A stretch of DNA of 15,639 nucleotides from Methylovirgula sp. (GTDB lineage Bacteria; Pseudomonadota; Alphaproteobacteria; Rhizobiales; Beijerinckiaceae): contig JANXSV010000107.1 of assembly GCA_025356505.1 (NCBI GenBank), positions 1-15,639 of the forward strand, read 5' to 3'. The translations under genes were made by a program, and so were the position numbers. Positions 7,963 to 15,256 of the stretch are shown piece by piece. The notes beneath the pieces are model-generated. The model had not been told where the DNA came from. It searched no databases and saw only the letters and a list, made by a program, of their open reading frames with translations. Each line of letters starts with the position of its first letter. Positions within the stretch are counted from its first letter, which is position 1.

Positions 7963-8907
7963 TCAGAACGGCGAATCTGGAAAGTAGAATTCTTTTGCAT
8001 TTTCCTTGGTCACCAAAGTCGCATCAAGAATATACTTACCGCGCACTGGCACTTTATCGTAGAGGCCGGATACGGTCATTTCCAAGGCGCTGGCCACCAT
8101 AGCAGGCGGATACAACACATTGACTGGCATCATAGCATCTCCGTCGGCAACCTTCTTGATCATGTCTTTCATGCCGGCACCGCCGATAACCAGCTTTACG
8201 TCCGTGCGCTTGGATTGCTTGATGGCTTCCAGCACGCCGACAGCCATGTCGTCGTCCTGGCACCAAACAGCATCAATTTTAGCGAATTTTGTGAGATAGT
8301 CCTGCATCACCTTGAAAGCGTCGTCACGCGACCAGTTGCCAAACTGCTTGTCGAGAACTTTGATGTCAGACCCCTTGATCGCGTCATCAAAACCTTTTTG
8401 CCGCTCCTCATCAATCACAATTGGCAGTCCCCGGATAACAACGATATCGGCTTTGCCGAGCTTTTCTTTCATATATTGTCCTGCCACACGGCCAAGCTCC
8501 GGATTATTACCGGCCACATAGAGATCGTTGATCGTTGGATCAGACAGAGCGCGATCAACAACTGTAATGAAAACGCCCTTGCTTTTAACTTTTTTGATCG
8601 GGCCGGTAAGCTCGTCTGAATTATGTGGCAACACGACAAGCGCGTTGATGCCCTGCGTGGTCAAATCTTCAAGCGCACTTGCCTGAGATGCGCCGTCAGG
8701 CGACGTCTTGATGATGATTTTCAAGCCCGGATGGGCAGCCTCGAGCAGTTTTGCTGCACGCGTCGCGTGATAGACAACGCCGCCGGTCCAGCCGTGGTCC
8801 GCAGCTGGAATTGAAACGGCAACGGTGAGCTTTTGATCTTCGGCGCTTGCCACGCCGAGGCCCGCTGCCAGCGAGAGTGCTGCAAGCCCTATCATCAGTT
8901 TCTTCAT
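7963..8907 (-). CDS. Sugar ABC transporter periplasmic binding protein (CUT2, RbsB-like)
   Basis: Captures a sugar in the periplasm and delivers it to the permease encoded upstream. The 314-residue precursor starts at the ATG at 8907, behind GGGAGA. It has a signal peptide (MKK, a hydrophobic core, likely cut after ASA near residue 22), then a type 1 periplasmic binding fold. Ribose-protein-like points are VVDRAL (the hinge Asp-Arg pair), EERQKGFDDA (the conserved Arg) and CQDDDMAVG. The usual Gly-x-Asp segment near the C-terminal domain hinge reads VIGGAGMKD, with no aspartate at that point, which suggests a sugar contact different from RbsB. It is the last gene of the operon, set off from the permease by a 78-base spacer with a hairpin. 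Substrate unknown. Confidence 0.9.
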   Translation of the reverse strand: MKKLMIGLAALSLAAGLGVASAEDQKLTVAVSIPAADHGWTGGVVYHATRAAKLLEAAHPGLKIIIKTSPDGASQASALEDLTTQGINALVVLPHNSDELTGPIKKVKSKGVFITVVDRALSDPTINDLYVAGNNPELGRVAGQYMKEKLGKADIVVIRGLPIVIDEERQKGFDDAIKGSDIKVLDKQFGNWSRDDAFKVMQDYLTKFAKIDAVWCQDDDMAVGVLEAIKQSKRTDVKLVIGGAGMKDMIKKVADGDAMMPVNVLYPPAMVASALEMTVSGLYDKVPVRGKYILDATLVTKENAKEFYFPDSPF

Positions 8908-8941
8908 AAGAATCTCCCTAGATTTTGTAAGATTGATCGAC

Positions 8942-8973
8942 CACGGCTCAATCCTTGCCGCTTTCAAGCCGTG
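8942..8973 (-). other. Intercistronic stem-loop between permease and binding-protein genes
   Basis: CACGGCT (8942-8948) and AGCCGTG (8967-8973) form a perfect seven-pair stem around an 18-base loop, in the 78-base spacer between permease and binding protein. No T tract follows on the minus strand. Stem-loops at such places in ABC operons can stabilise or process the mRNA so that the binding protein is made in excess; here that role is inferred. Confidence 0.4.
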
Positions 8974-8985
8974 CCAAGGCGCGGA

Positions 8986-9966
8986 TTAACTTTTTCGCAT
9001 CAGGCTGCGCTGCACAAGCATAGCGATGATGATGATCGTGCCCTGCACTGCGCCGATCAGGTAAACGTTGACGTTGGAAAGGGTTAGAATATTGCCGATG
9101 ACTTCGAGCAGAAAAGCCCCTGCAACAGTTCCCGCAATGCGGCCAGTGCCGCCTTTAAGCAGGGTTCCGCCAATCACAACGGCAGTGATCGCCTGAAGTT
9201 CCCAGAAGAGCCCCGTCGCAGAGTTCGCCGAGCCGAGGCGCGGCACATAAAGCGTGATAGCGATGCCTACACAAATCCCTTGAATGATGTAGGTCCACAG
9301 TTTGACACGATTGACCGCAATGCCCGAATAGCGCGCGACGTCCTCATTGCTGCCAACTGCAATCACGTGGCGGCCAAATACTGTGCGATACAGCAGAAAC
9401 GCCGCAACCGCCGCTACAGCAAGCACAGTCAAAACTGGAATGGGAACGCCGACAAAAGTCCCAGAATAAACGGGTGCGTATATATCTTTGAGGTCCGGGG
9501 ATATGGAGATAGACCCGCCATTGGCCAGATAGGTGAACAGCGATCGCAATATCACCATAGTGCCCAAGGTCACAATAAAGGGCTCAATTTTGCCCACAGT
9601 TGTGATCAAACCGTTTGCAAGACCGCATGCAGCCCCCACAAGAATGGCCAAGCCGATGGCCAGAGCAATCATGCCAACACCTGCCTCGGGCCCGCCGGAC
9701 TTCAAATATATGAGCATCACCCCCGCTACAAAGGCGGCGATGGACCCGACCGATAAATCAAGTCCGCCTGATGCCATTACAAAAGTCGCACCAATTGCGA
9801 TAATCGCAATGAATGAAGTCCTCGTGGCAACATTCTGCACAAGATTGTCAAACGTCAGAAATTTGGGATGCACAAAGGCACCCAATGCGATGAGAACAAA
9901 AAGTGCAACAAAAGGAGCTGCGGCCTTGAGATTAAATCGCGCCCGGGTCTTGGTCATGACAGTCAT
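8986..9966 (-). CDS. Sugar ABC transporter permease (CUT2, RbsC-like)
   Basis: Inner-membrane channel subunit of the importer, expected to act as a homodimer with the fused ATPase. The 326-residue protein is strongly hydrophobic with about nine to ten helices and belongs to the branched-chain/ribose permease family (PF02653). MASGGLDLSVGS, in the first third, is the characteristic motif, and GGTLLKGGTGRIAGT follows in the C-terminal half. I start at 9966 because this ATG forms an ATGA overlap with the ATPase stop; a GTG-derived start two codons earlier or an ATG at 9957 is possible, and none has a clear ribosome binding site. Tightly coupled to the ATPase gene. Confidence 0.93.
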   Translation of the reverse strand: MTVMTKTRARFNLKAAAPFVALFVLIALGAFVHPKFLTFDNLVQNVATRTSFIAIIAIGATFVMASGGLDLSVGSIAAFVAGVMLIYLKSGGPEAGVGMIALAIGLAILVGAACGLANGLITTVGKIEPFIVTLGTMVILRSLFTYLANGGSISISPDLKDIYAPVYSGTFVGVPIPVLTVLAVAAVAAFLLYRTVFGRHVIAVGSNEDVARYSGIAVNRVKLWTYIIQGICVGIAITLYVPRLGSANSATGLFWELQAITAVVIGGTLLKGGTGRIAGTVAGAFLLEVIGNILTLSNVNVYLIGAVQGTIIIIAMLVQRSLMRKS

Positions 9967-11489
9967 ACACAAACCGCGCTGAATACGGCCTTCACCGCGC
10001 CCGTTGCATGCACCACGATCGACTCCTCATCCATGGAATCCTGATTGATTTCGGCGACAATCCGTCCTGAGCGCATCACATAAACCCTGTGGCATAGACC
10101 GATGATTTCGGGCATTTCTGAAGAGATAACCACCACGGCCTTCCCGCCCTCAGCAAGTTTGGCGATAAAGCGATAGATCTGCTGCTTCGCTCCGATATCG
10201 ACGCCCCGGGTCGGCTCATCAATTACAATGACATCCGGCGTCATCAGCATCATTTTTGCGAGGAACAGTTTTTGTTGATTTCCGCCAGACAACTGCCCCG
10301 CGACCATGTCTGAAGATTTGGCGCGAATATCAAAATCGTCGAAAGCTTGTGAAAGTGCCGCAGCCTCCTTAGGCCTATCAATAACCCGCCAGACCTGAAA
10401 TTTTTCGAGCGCCGCGAGCGTAAGATTTGTGCCCAGAGGTTGTGAGAGCAGTAACCCTTTGCCCTTGCGGTCTTCGCTCAGATATACGAAGCCAGACTCC
10501 ATTACGGCTTTTGGGCTGGATTGAAACGCTATACCTTTAAGAGAAGCGTTTCCGCGCGATGGACGCAAACGCGCCAGCCCCTCGAACAGTTCTGTCCTCC
10601 CGGCACCTATCAAGCCCGCGAAACCCACGATCTCGCCAAATCCAACCCTAAAACTGGCTGCATCCACGAAACCTGGAACAGTGAAACCATCAACGTCCAT
10701 AGCCATTTTTCGCAATAGCGGTAGAATTTTTTCCGGATACAGCTGCGCCATATCCCGCCCCACCATCATCCGCGCCATATCGACCGGCTCAAGCCCTGCG
10801 GCGGAGCGGCTTTCCACGAGTTTGCCATCCCGCAAAACAGAAACACGGTCTGCGACCAGTTTCACTTCCGGCAGGCGATGCGAAATGTACAGAATCGCAA
10901 CCCCGGAAGCTTTGATCTTCACGATGAGCTTAAGCAGTGCATCCGTTTCCATGGGTGTTAGTGATGCGGTTGGCTCGTCAAAAATCACCAAGCGTTGGGG
11001 CAGCAACAAAGCCCTGGCAATCTGCACCAGTTGACGCTGGGCTATCGACAGGTTCTCAACCAGATCATCCGGCGCGATATCAGCTTCAAGATCCTTTAGC
11101 ACGCGCACCGTTTTTGCGTTCATTTCCGCATCATTTACGGCAAGAAAGCGCCGGATTTCACGACCAAGAAATATGTTCTGAGCAACGGTAAGGTGCGGGG
11201 CGAGCAAGATCTCCTGATGCACAAGGACAATCCCGCGCTCTTCAGCTTGATAGGGACTGGAAAATGTCACCTGCTGCCCATCGAACGTGAGGATACCAGA
11301 CGTCGGGCGTAGATGCCCCGCTAGAATCTTCATAAGTGTGGATTTCCCGGCGCCATTTTCGCCGATAATCGCGTGTATCTGCCCTTGATAAAAATCAAGG
11401 GATATATCGCTCAACACTTCTACCGGCCCATAGCGGTGGCTCAAATTCTGGCAACTTACGACCGGAATTTGAGCACCGACGCCGCTCAT
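9963..11489 (-). CDS. Sugar ABC transporter ATP-binding protein, two fused domains (RbsA/XylG-like)
   Basis: Cytoplasmic motor of the CUT2 importer. The 508-residue protein holds two ABC domains. Domain 1 has Walker A GENGAGKST (43-51), a signature-like LSIAQRQ (147-153) and Walker B LVIFDEPTAS (167-176). Domain 2 has the degenerate Walker A GLIGAGRTE, a full signature LSGGNQQK and Walker B VIVIDEPTRG, the normal asymmetry of this family. The frame is open about 97 codons upstream, but that part lies inside the oxidoreductase gene; the ATG at 11489 makes an ATGA overlap with that gene's stop and leaves a standard N-terminus. Overlaps on both sides place it firmly inside the operon. Confidence 0.95.
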   Translation of the reverse strand: MSGVGAQIPVVSCQNLSHRYGPVEVLSDISLDFYQGQIHAIIGENGAGKSTLMKILAGHLRPTSGILTFDGQQVTFSSPYQAEERGIVLVHQEILLAPHLTVAQNIFLGREIRRFLAVNDAEMNAKTVRVLKDLEADIAPDDLVENLSIAQRQLVQIARALLLPQRLVIFDEPTASLTPMETDALLKLIVKIKASGVAILYISHRLPEVKLVADRVSVLRDGKLVESRSAAGLEPVDMARMMVGRDMAQLYPEKILPLLRKMAMDVDGFTVPGFVDAASFRVGFGEIVGFAGLIGAGRTELFEGLARLRPSRGNASLKGIAFQSSPKAVMESGFVYLSEDRKGKGLLLSQPLGTNLTLAALEKFQVWRVIDRPKEAAALSQAFDDFDIRAKSSDMVAGQLSGGNQQKLFLAKMMLMTPDVIVIDEPTRGVDIGAKQQIYRFIAKLAEGGKAVVVISSEMPEIIGLCHRVYVMRSGRIVAEINQDSMDEESIVVHATGAVKAVFSAVCV

Positions 11490-12661
11490 TTGAGTTTCAC
11501 CCAGACATTGCCGTTGTTGGAAGACTCGACCGCAGCGGCGATGAACTTCATACCGTCCAATCCATCTTGCACGGTTGGGTATACTACAGCCGGGTCGAGC
11601 GGCGAATTGTCGATGGCGGCCCGAAGCGCAAGTGCCGCTTCCGTGTAAATATTGGCAAAGCCTTCCAGATATCCCTCCGGATGGCCACTTGGAACGCGGG
11701 TCACACGCGCCGCGCTCGAGCCGGCACCTGCGCCGGCGCGCGTAATCAGGCGCTTTGGCTCTCCAAACGGCGTGAACCATAAATAATTCTGATCAGCCTG
11801 CACCCACTCCAAGCCCCCTCTGGACCCGTAGACGCGCAGTTTCAGGCCGTTTTCGTGCCCGACTGCGACCTGACTGGCCCACAGTGAACCACGCGCGCCA
11901 CCTTGATAACGCAGTAATATCTGACAATCGTCGTCCAACAAACGGCCCGGAACAAAGCTGGTCAGTTGCGCCAACAGAGCCTCGAGTTTCAGGCCCGTCA
12001 CAAAGCCGGCAAGATTATAGGCGTGGGTTCCGATATCGCCGATACAGCCGCCCGCGCCCGAACGGGCTGGGTCTGTGCGCCAAGACGCCTGCTTCTGTCC
12101 CGTTTGCTCTACTGCCTCCGTGAGCCAGTCTTGAGGATACTCCACCTGAACAAGCCGAATGACGCCAAGTTCCCCAGCCGCGACCATTGCCCGAGCCTGC
12201 CGCACCATCGGGTAGCCGGTGTAATTATGAGTTAGTACAAACAGCTTGCCGCTGGTTTTGACCAATTCAACCAGTTCTTCTGCGTCTTGAACCGTTGTTG
12301 TCAGAGGCTTGTCACAGATGACGTGAATGCCCGCTTTTAAAAACGCTTTTGCCACAGGGCCATGCATATGATTAGGAGTCACAATAATCACGGCATCTAT
12401 GCCATCGCTGCGCGCCACCTCTACCGTGGCCATATCTTGGAACGAACCGTAGGCGCGATCCGCAGAAATGCCCAAAGTTAGTGCCGAGGCCTTTGCGCGA
12501 GCCGGATCTGAAGAAAAAGCGCCTGCTACCAGCTCAAATTGGTCATCCATTCGCAGCGCAATCCGGTGAACGGCTCCAATAAAAGCACCCTCACCGCCAC
12601 CAACCATGCCAAGACGCAATTTGCGCTGTGTCGTCTTATGTTTTGAAGCTTCAATTGCCAT
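11486..12661 (-). CDS. Gfo/Idh/MocA family oxidoreductase (sugar dehydrogenase, substrate unknown)
   Basis: Predicted NAD(P)-dependent dehydrogenase acting on a sugar or sugar derivative. The 391-residue product has a Rossmann motif GMVGGGEGAFIGAVHR (18-33), CDKPL (116-120) with the conserved lysine at 118, and GDIGTHAYN (208-216) with Asp209 and His213, the usual catalytic pair of this family. The start at 12661 is supported by AAGGAG six bases upstream; the longer open frame lies inside the preceding gene. It follows the TIM-barrel gene by ten bases and overlaps the ATPase gene by four. Pairing with a TIM-barrel partner and a sugar importer suggests a catabolic role on the imported substrate, perhaps through a keto-sugar; the exact reaction is not readable. 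It is clearly different in sequence from the other oxidoreductase in this window. Confidence 0.88.
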   Translation of the reverse strand: MAIEASKHKTTQRKLRLGMVGGGEGAFIGAVHRIALRMDDQFELVAGAFSSDPARAKASALTLGISADRAYGSFQDMATVEVARSDGIDAVIIVTPNHMHGPVAKAFLKAGIHVICDKPLTTTVQDAEELVELVKTSGKLFVLTHNYTGYPMVRQARAMVAAGELGVIRLVQVEYPQDWLTEAVEQTGQKQASWRTDPARSGAGGCIGDIGTHAYNLAGFVTGLKLEALLAQLTSFVPGRLLDDDCQILLRYQGGARGSLWASQVAVGHENGLKLRVYGSRGGLEWVQADQNYLWFTPFGEPKRLITRAGAGAGSSAARVTRVPSGHPEGYLEGFANIYTEAALALRAAIDNSPLDPAVVYPTVQDGLDGMKFIAAAVESSNNGNVWVKLK

Positions 12662-12671
12662 GGAGAACTCC

Positions 12672-13736
12672 TTACCGACGGCCGAGGCCGAGCGTACGAC
12701 GAATCTGCGCTTTGTCGATACTACCACCGGCAAAGTCGTCGAACGCCTTTTCCGTGACACGAATAATGTGATTTTCGATGAACGGTGCCCCCTCGCGCGC
12801 GCCATCTTCCGGATGTTTCAAGCAACATTCCCACTCAAGCACAGCCCACCCCTTGTAATCGTACTGGGCCAGCTTGGAGAAAATTCCAGCAAAATCCACT
12901 TGTCCGTCACCTAAAGACCGAAAGCGGCCTGCCCGCTCCGTCCAAGATGAATAGCCCGAATACACGCCCTGTTTCCCCGTGGGATTAAATTCGGCATCCT
13001 TCACGTGATAGGCTTTGATATGGCTGTGATAAATATCGATGAAGCTCAGGTAATCCAATTGCTGCAGCAGGAAGTGCGACGGATCATAATTAATTGCGCA
13101 GCGCTTGTGATTTTTGGTAGCAGCTAAAAACATTTCGAATGTCGTGCCGTCAAATACATCCTCACCAGGATGAATTTCATATCCGACATCCACTCCGGCT
13201 TCATCAAAGGCATTCAGAATCGGCACCCAGCGTTTGCCGAGTTCTTTAAATGCTTCCTCAACCAGGCCGGGTGGCCGCTGCGGCCAAGGATACAGGTAAG
13301 GAAAGGCCAGTGCGCCCGTGAAACTTACATGCGCGTTAAGGCCAAGGTGCTTCGAAGCAACGGCAGCCTTCTTGAGTTGCTCTACCGCCCATTCCTGCCG
13401 GGCTTTTGGCTTTCCATGCAGGTGAGCCGGGGCAAAGCCATCAAATAGGTCATCATAAGCGGGGTGAACTGCCACCAATTGACCTTGCAAATGCGTTGAT
13501 AGCTCGGTGATTGCCAATCCATGACGAGTCGCGGTCCCCTTAACCTCATCGCAATAGGTTTTCGAAGTGGCAGCTTTGTCAAGATCGAACAACCGCGCGT
13601 CCCAGGTCGGAATTTGCACGCCTTTGTAACCAAGATCGGCGGCCCATTTGCAAATAGCATCAAGGGAGTTAAAGGGCGCAACATCGCCCGCAAATTGCGC
13701 TAAAAAGAGTGCTGGCCCTTGCATTGTGCTCGCCAA
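12672..13736 (-). CDS. TIM-barrel sugar isomerase/epimerase-like protein (AP_endonuc_2 family)
   Basis: Member of the xylose-isomerase-like TIM-barrel family (PF01261), which includes sugar isomerases, epimerases and keto-sugar lyases or hydratases. The 354-residue protein shows likely metal ligands Glu187 (in GYEIHPGE), Asp218 and His221 (NYDPSH), His244 (AYHVKDAE) and Glu301 (VLEWECC), spread over successive barrel strands as expected. The start appears to be TTG at 13736: GGGAGG lies five bases before it, while the in-frame ATG at 13724 would have a 17-base spacing. First gene of the packed five-gene unit ending at 7963. Whether it isomerises, epimerises, eliminates or hydrates cannot be decided from sequence; a DNA-repair role is unlikely in this setting. 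Confidence 0.88.
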   Translation of the reverse strand: MASTMQGPALFLAQFAGDVAPFNSLDAICKWAADLGYKGVQIPTWDARLFDLDKAATSKTYCDEVKGTATRHGLAITELSTHLQGQLVAVHPAYDDLFDGFAPAHLHGKPKARQEWAVEQLKKAAVASKHLGLNAHVSFTGALAFPYLYPWPQRPPGLVEEAFKELGKRWVPILNAFDEAGVDVGYEIHPGEDVFDGTTFEMFLAATKNHKRCAINYDPSHFLLQQLDYLSFIDIYHSHIKAYHVKDAEFNPTGKQGVYSGYSSWTERAGRFRSLGDGQVDFAGIFSKLAQYDYKGWAVLEWECCLKHPEDGAREGAPFIENHIIRVTEKAFDDFAGGSIDKAQIRRTLGLGRR

Positions 13737-14064
13737 TGTAACCTCCCGGAATTATCTGATTAAAGGAGCAGTCCGACCTTTACTTCTGACATGCTAGCAA
13801 CGACGATTGCCCAGTCATCAGCATCCGTCAATGGCAAAATGTGACAACCGAACTCTAAATTGCGGATATCCGGCGCGCACCATCGAGACCAAATATCGCA
13901 ACCGCGCCTATACCGCCTCGCCTTTAGGGAAAAGGCTACTGCCCTCTTTCGAGACCAATAACCAAAACCGAAGCCAATGCGGAAAAGTTCAAAAAGACGG
14001 ATCGAGTTCGACGCAGCACCTTTTGACACAAGCGAGGATGCACCCTCCGCCTTTTTTCAAACGC
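13737..14064. other. Non-coding gap within the sugar cluster
   Basis: These 328 bases separate the galactose/arabinose dehydrogenase-like gene from the TIM-barrel gene. The open frames crossing it (an 89-codon minus-strand frame and a 107-codon plus-strand frame) resemble nothing I know. It should hold a promoter for the five-gene unit if that unit is not read through from the upstream gene, but I found no convincing -35/-10 pair. It contains a GGGAGG ribosome binding site for the TTG start at 13736 and a plus-strand hairpin with a T run at 14032-14057. Confidence 0.5.
14032..14057 (+). terminator. Plus-strand intrinsic-terminator-like hairpin
   Basis: GCGAGG (14032-14037) pairs with CCT-C-CGC (14044-14050, one bulged C) around a six-base loop, and is followed by CTTTTTT (14051-14057). 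The geometry is that of a Rho-independent terminator, but on the plus strand, against all the genes around it. On the minus strand the same stem lacks a T run and would be a poor terminator for the dehydrogenase gene it follows by some 15 bases. Confidence 0.35.
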
Positions 14065-15003
14065 CTACCAGTTGAAAGCGTCGGTCTCACGACGCACGCC
14101 CAGCAGCATAGCGTCGGCCACTATGTTTAGAGGCCGCGCATCAACATCACTTTTTGCCTGCGTGATTAGCTCATGGAACCGGCGATAGATATGGCGATAT
14201 TCTTGATCGGCCTCCGCAAGAACCGGTTGGCCGTCAACAAACAGCCTTGTTCCGCCGTTAGTCAGAACCAACGTGCCGCCGTCCCTCAGAGTCACTGAAA
14301 TTGTCCACGTCTGCTCGCCCTCCTGCCGCCAATCAAATTCAGCGTGCACGGCATCCACGCCATGCGACCGCAACTTTAAACTTGCGGCAATGGGAGTGTC
14401 GCGGTTGGACGGAAAAACCATGTCAGATGTGGCAACGAAAACCGGATTGGGCATGATTTTAACTAGAATAGAAAGCGCATTGATGCCCGGATCAAAGACC
14501 CCAAATCCCCCTGCCTGCCAAATCCACTCTTGGCCCGGGTGCCAGCGTCTCACGTCTTCTTTCCAGATAATGTTGACTTGCGCGGGCGGCCGCGCCTGCA
14601 AAATGCTTGCGGCTTGATCCACCGCACCATTGAACTGGGAGTGCCATGTTGCGAACAGCGTTCGTCCAGTCGATGCGGCAACTGAAATCATATCAGCAAG
14701 TTCTGCGACGCTCGCCGTTGGCGGCTTTTCGATGAGCACATGTTTGCCAGCCTGCAGCGCCTCAATTGTCGCATCATGCCGCACCGAAGGCGGGGTACAA
14801 CTTGCAACCGCGGTCAATTCGGGCATGGCCGCCAGCATCTCGGCCTGCGTCGCAAACGTCCTGGCGCCTGGAACAGTCAATCCCCGCTGACTGACTATGC
14901 CAACGAGATCGAACAGTCCGGTTTCACTGATCGAAGGCAAATGCTGGTCAACCGCTATTTTTCCAAGGCCGACCAAACCAAGTTTTAGCTTTGCATCTGA
15001 CAT
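14065..15003 (-). CDS. D-galactose / L-arabinose 1-dehydrogenase-like oxidoreductase (Gfo/Idh/MocA)
   Basis: Predicted to oxidise an aldose at C1 to its lactone with NAD(P)+, the first step of non-phosphorylative galactose or arabinose catabolism. The 312-residue product has GLVGLGKIA (9-17), EKPP (92-95), WKEDVRRWHPGQ (147-158) and GVFDPGINALS (168-178). The long tryptophan-rich segment and the DPGIN motif closely recall Pseudomonas galactose dehydrogenase and the Azospirillum arabinose dehydrogenase; Lys93, Glu149, His155, Asp171 and Asn175 correspond, as I recall them, to the catalytic and sugar-binding set of the latter with an offset of two. The start is supported by GGAG five bases before the ATG. 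It lies 328 bases upstream of the TIM-barrel gene on the same strand. Galactose versus arabinose cannot be told apart, and no lactonase or dehydratase is nearby. Confidence 0.85.
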   Translation of the reverse strand: MSDAKLKLGLVGLGKIAVDQHLPSISETGLFDLVGIVSQRGLTVPGARTFATQAEMLAAMPELTAVASCTPPSVRHDATIEALQAGKHVLIEKPPTASVAELADMISVAASTGRTLFATWHSQFNGAVDQAASILQARPPAQVNIIWKEDVRRWHPGQEWIWQAGGFGVFDPGINALSILVKIMPNPVFVATSDMVFPSNRDTPIAASLKLRSHGVDAVHAEFDWRQEGEQTWTISVTLRDGGTLVLTNGGTRLFVDGQPVLAEADQEYRHIYRRFHELITQAKSDVDARPLNIVADAMLLGVRRETDAFNW

Positions 15004-15028
15004 GTCATCTCCAAATTTAGAATGCTAA

Positions 15029-15039
15029 CGTGTAACACG
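15029..15039. promoter_or_regulatory. 11-base inverted repeat upstream of the dehydrogenase gene, possible operator
   Basis: CGTGT (15029-15033) and ACACG (15035-15039) are perfect inverted arms around one base, 26-36 bases upstream of the dehydrogenase ATG, where a repressor would block transcription. The GTG-TAC core is loosely like GntR-family sites; that assignment is a guess. No regulator gene is present in the window. Confidence 0.3.
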
Positions 15040-15256
15040 CAGCAGGCTTTGTCGAGGTCGACTTCAGCGGCCACGAAGTATTAGGCTAAATGTGAAAGCG
15101 CAAACAATACCTCTGTTCTCAAGAAAACGGGGATTTCTTTACGTTTATCATACCGATGCCATGCAATCTGGATGCATTCGACAGCAAAGAAAAGTCTGCA
15201 AACGTGACGTCATCCTGCCAAATGCCTGAAATATCCTGCTTCGATGGTCGTTCATC

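Noticed and set aside
13760..14029. 89-codon minus-strand frame in the sugar-cluster gap
   Set aside because: Composition is unlike a protein of this genome (many Arg, Trp, Cys and Phe) and there is no ribosome binding site. Only its last ten codons look protein-like, which I treat as a weak hint in the findings.
7963..15003. Mobile element or genomic island explanation for the sugar cluster
   Set aside because: No transposase, integrase, tRNA gene, flanking direct repeat or clear change in composition was seen at either end.
15205..15212. TGACGTCA palindrome before the right-edge membrane gene
   Set aside because: The same eight bases occur again inside the coding region near 15494, so it is probably a chance word and not an operator.
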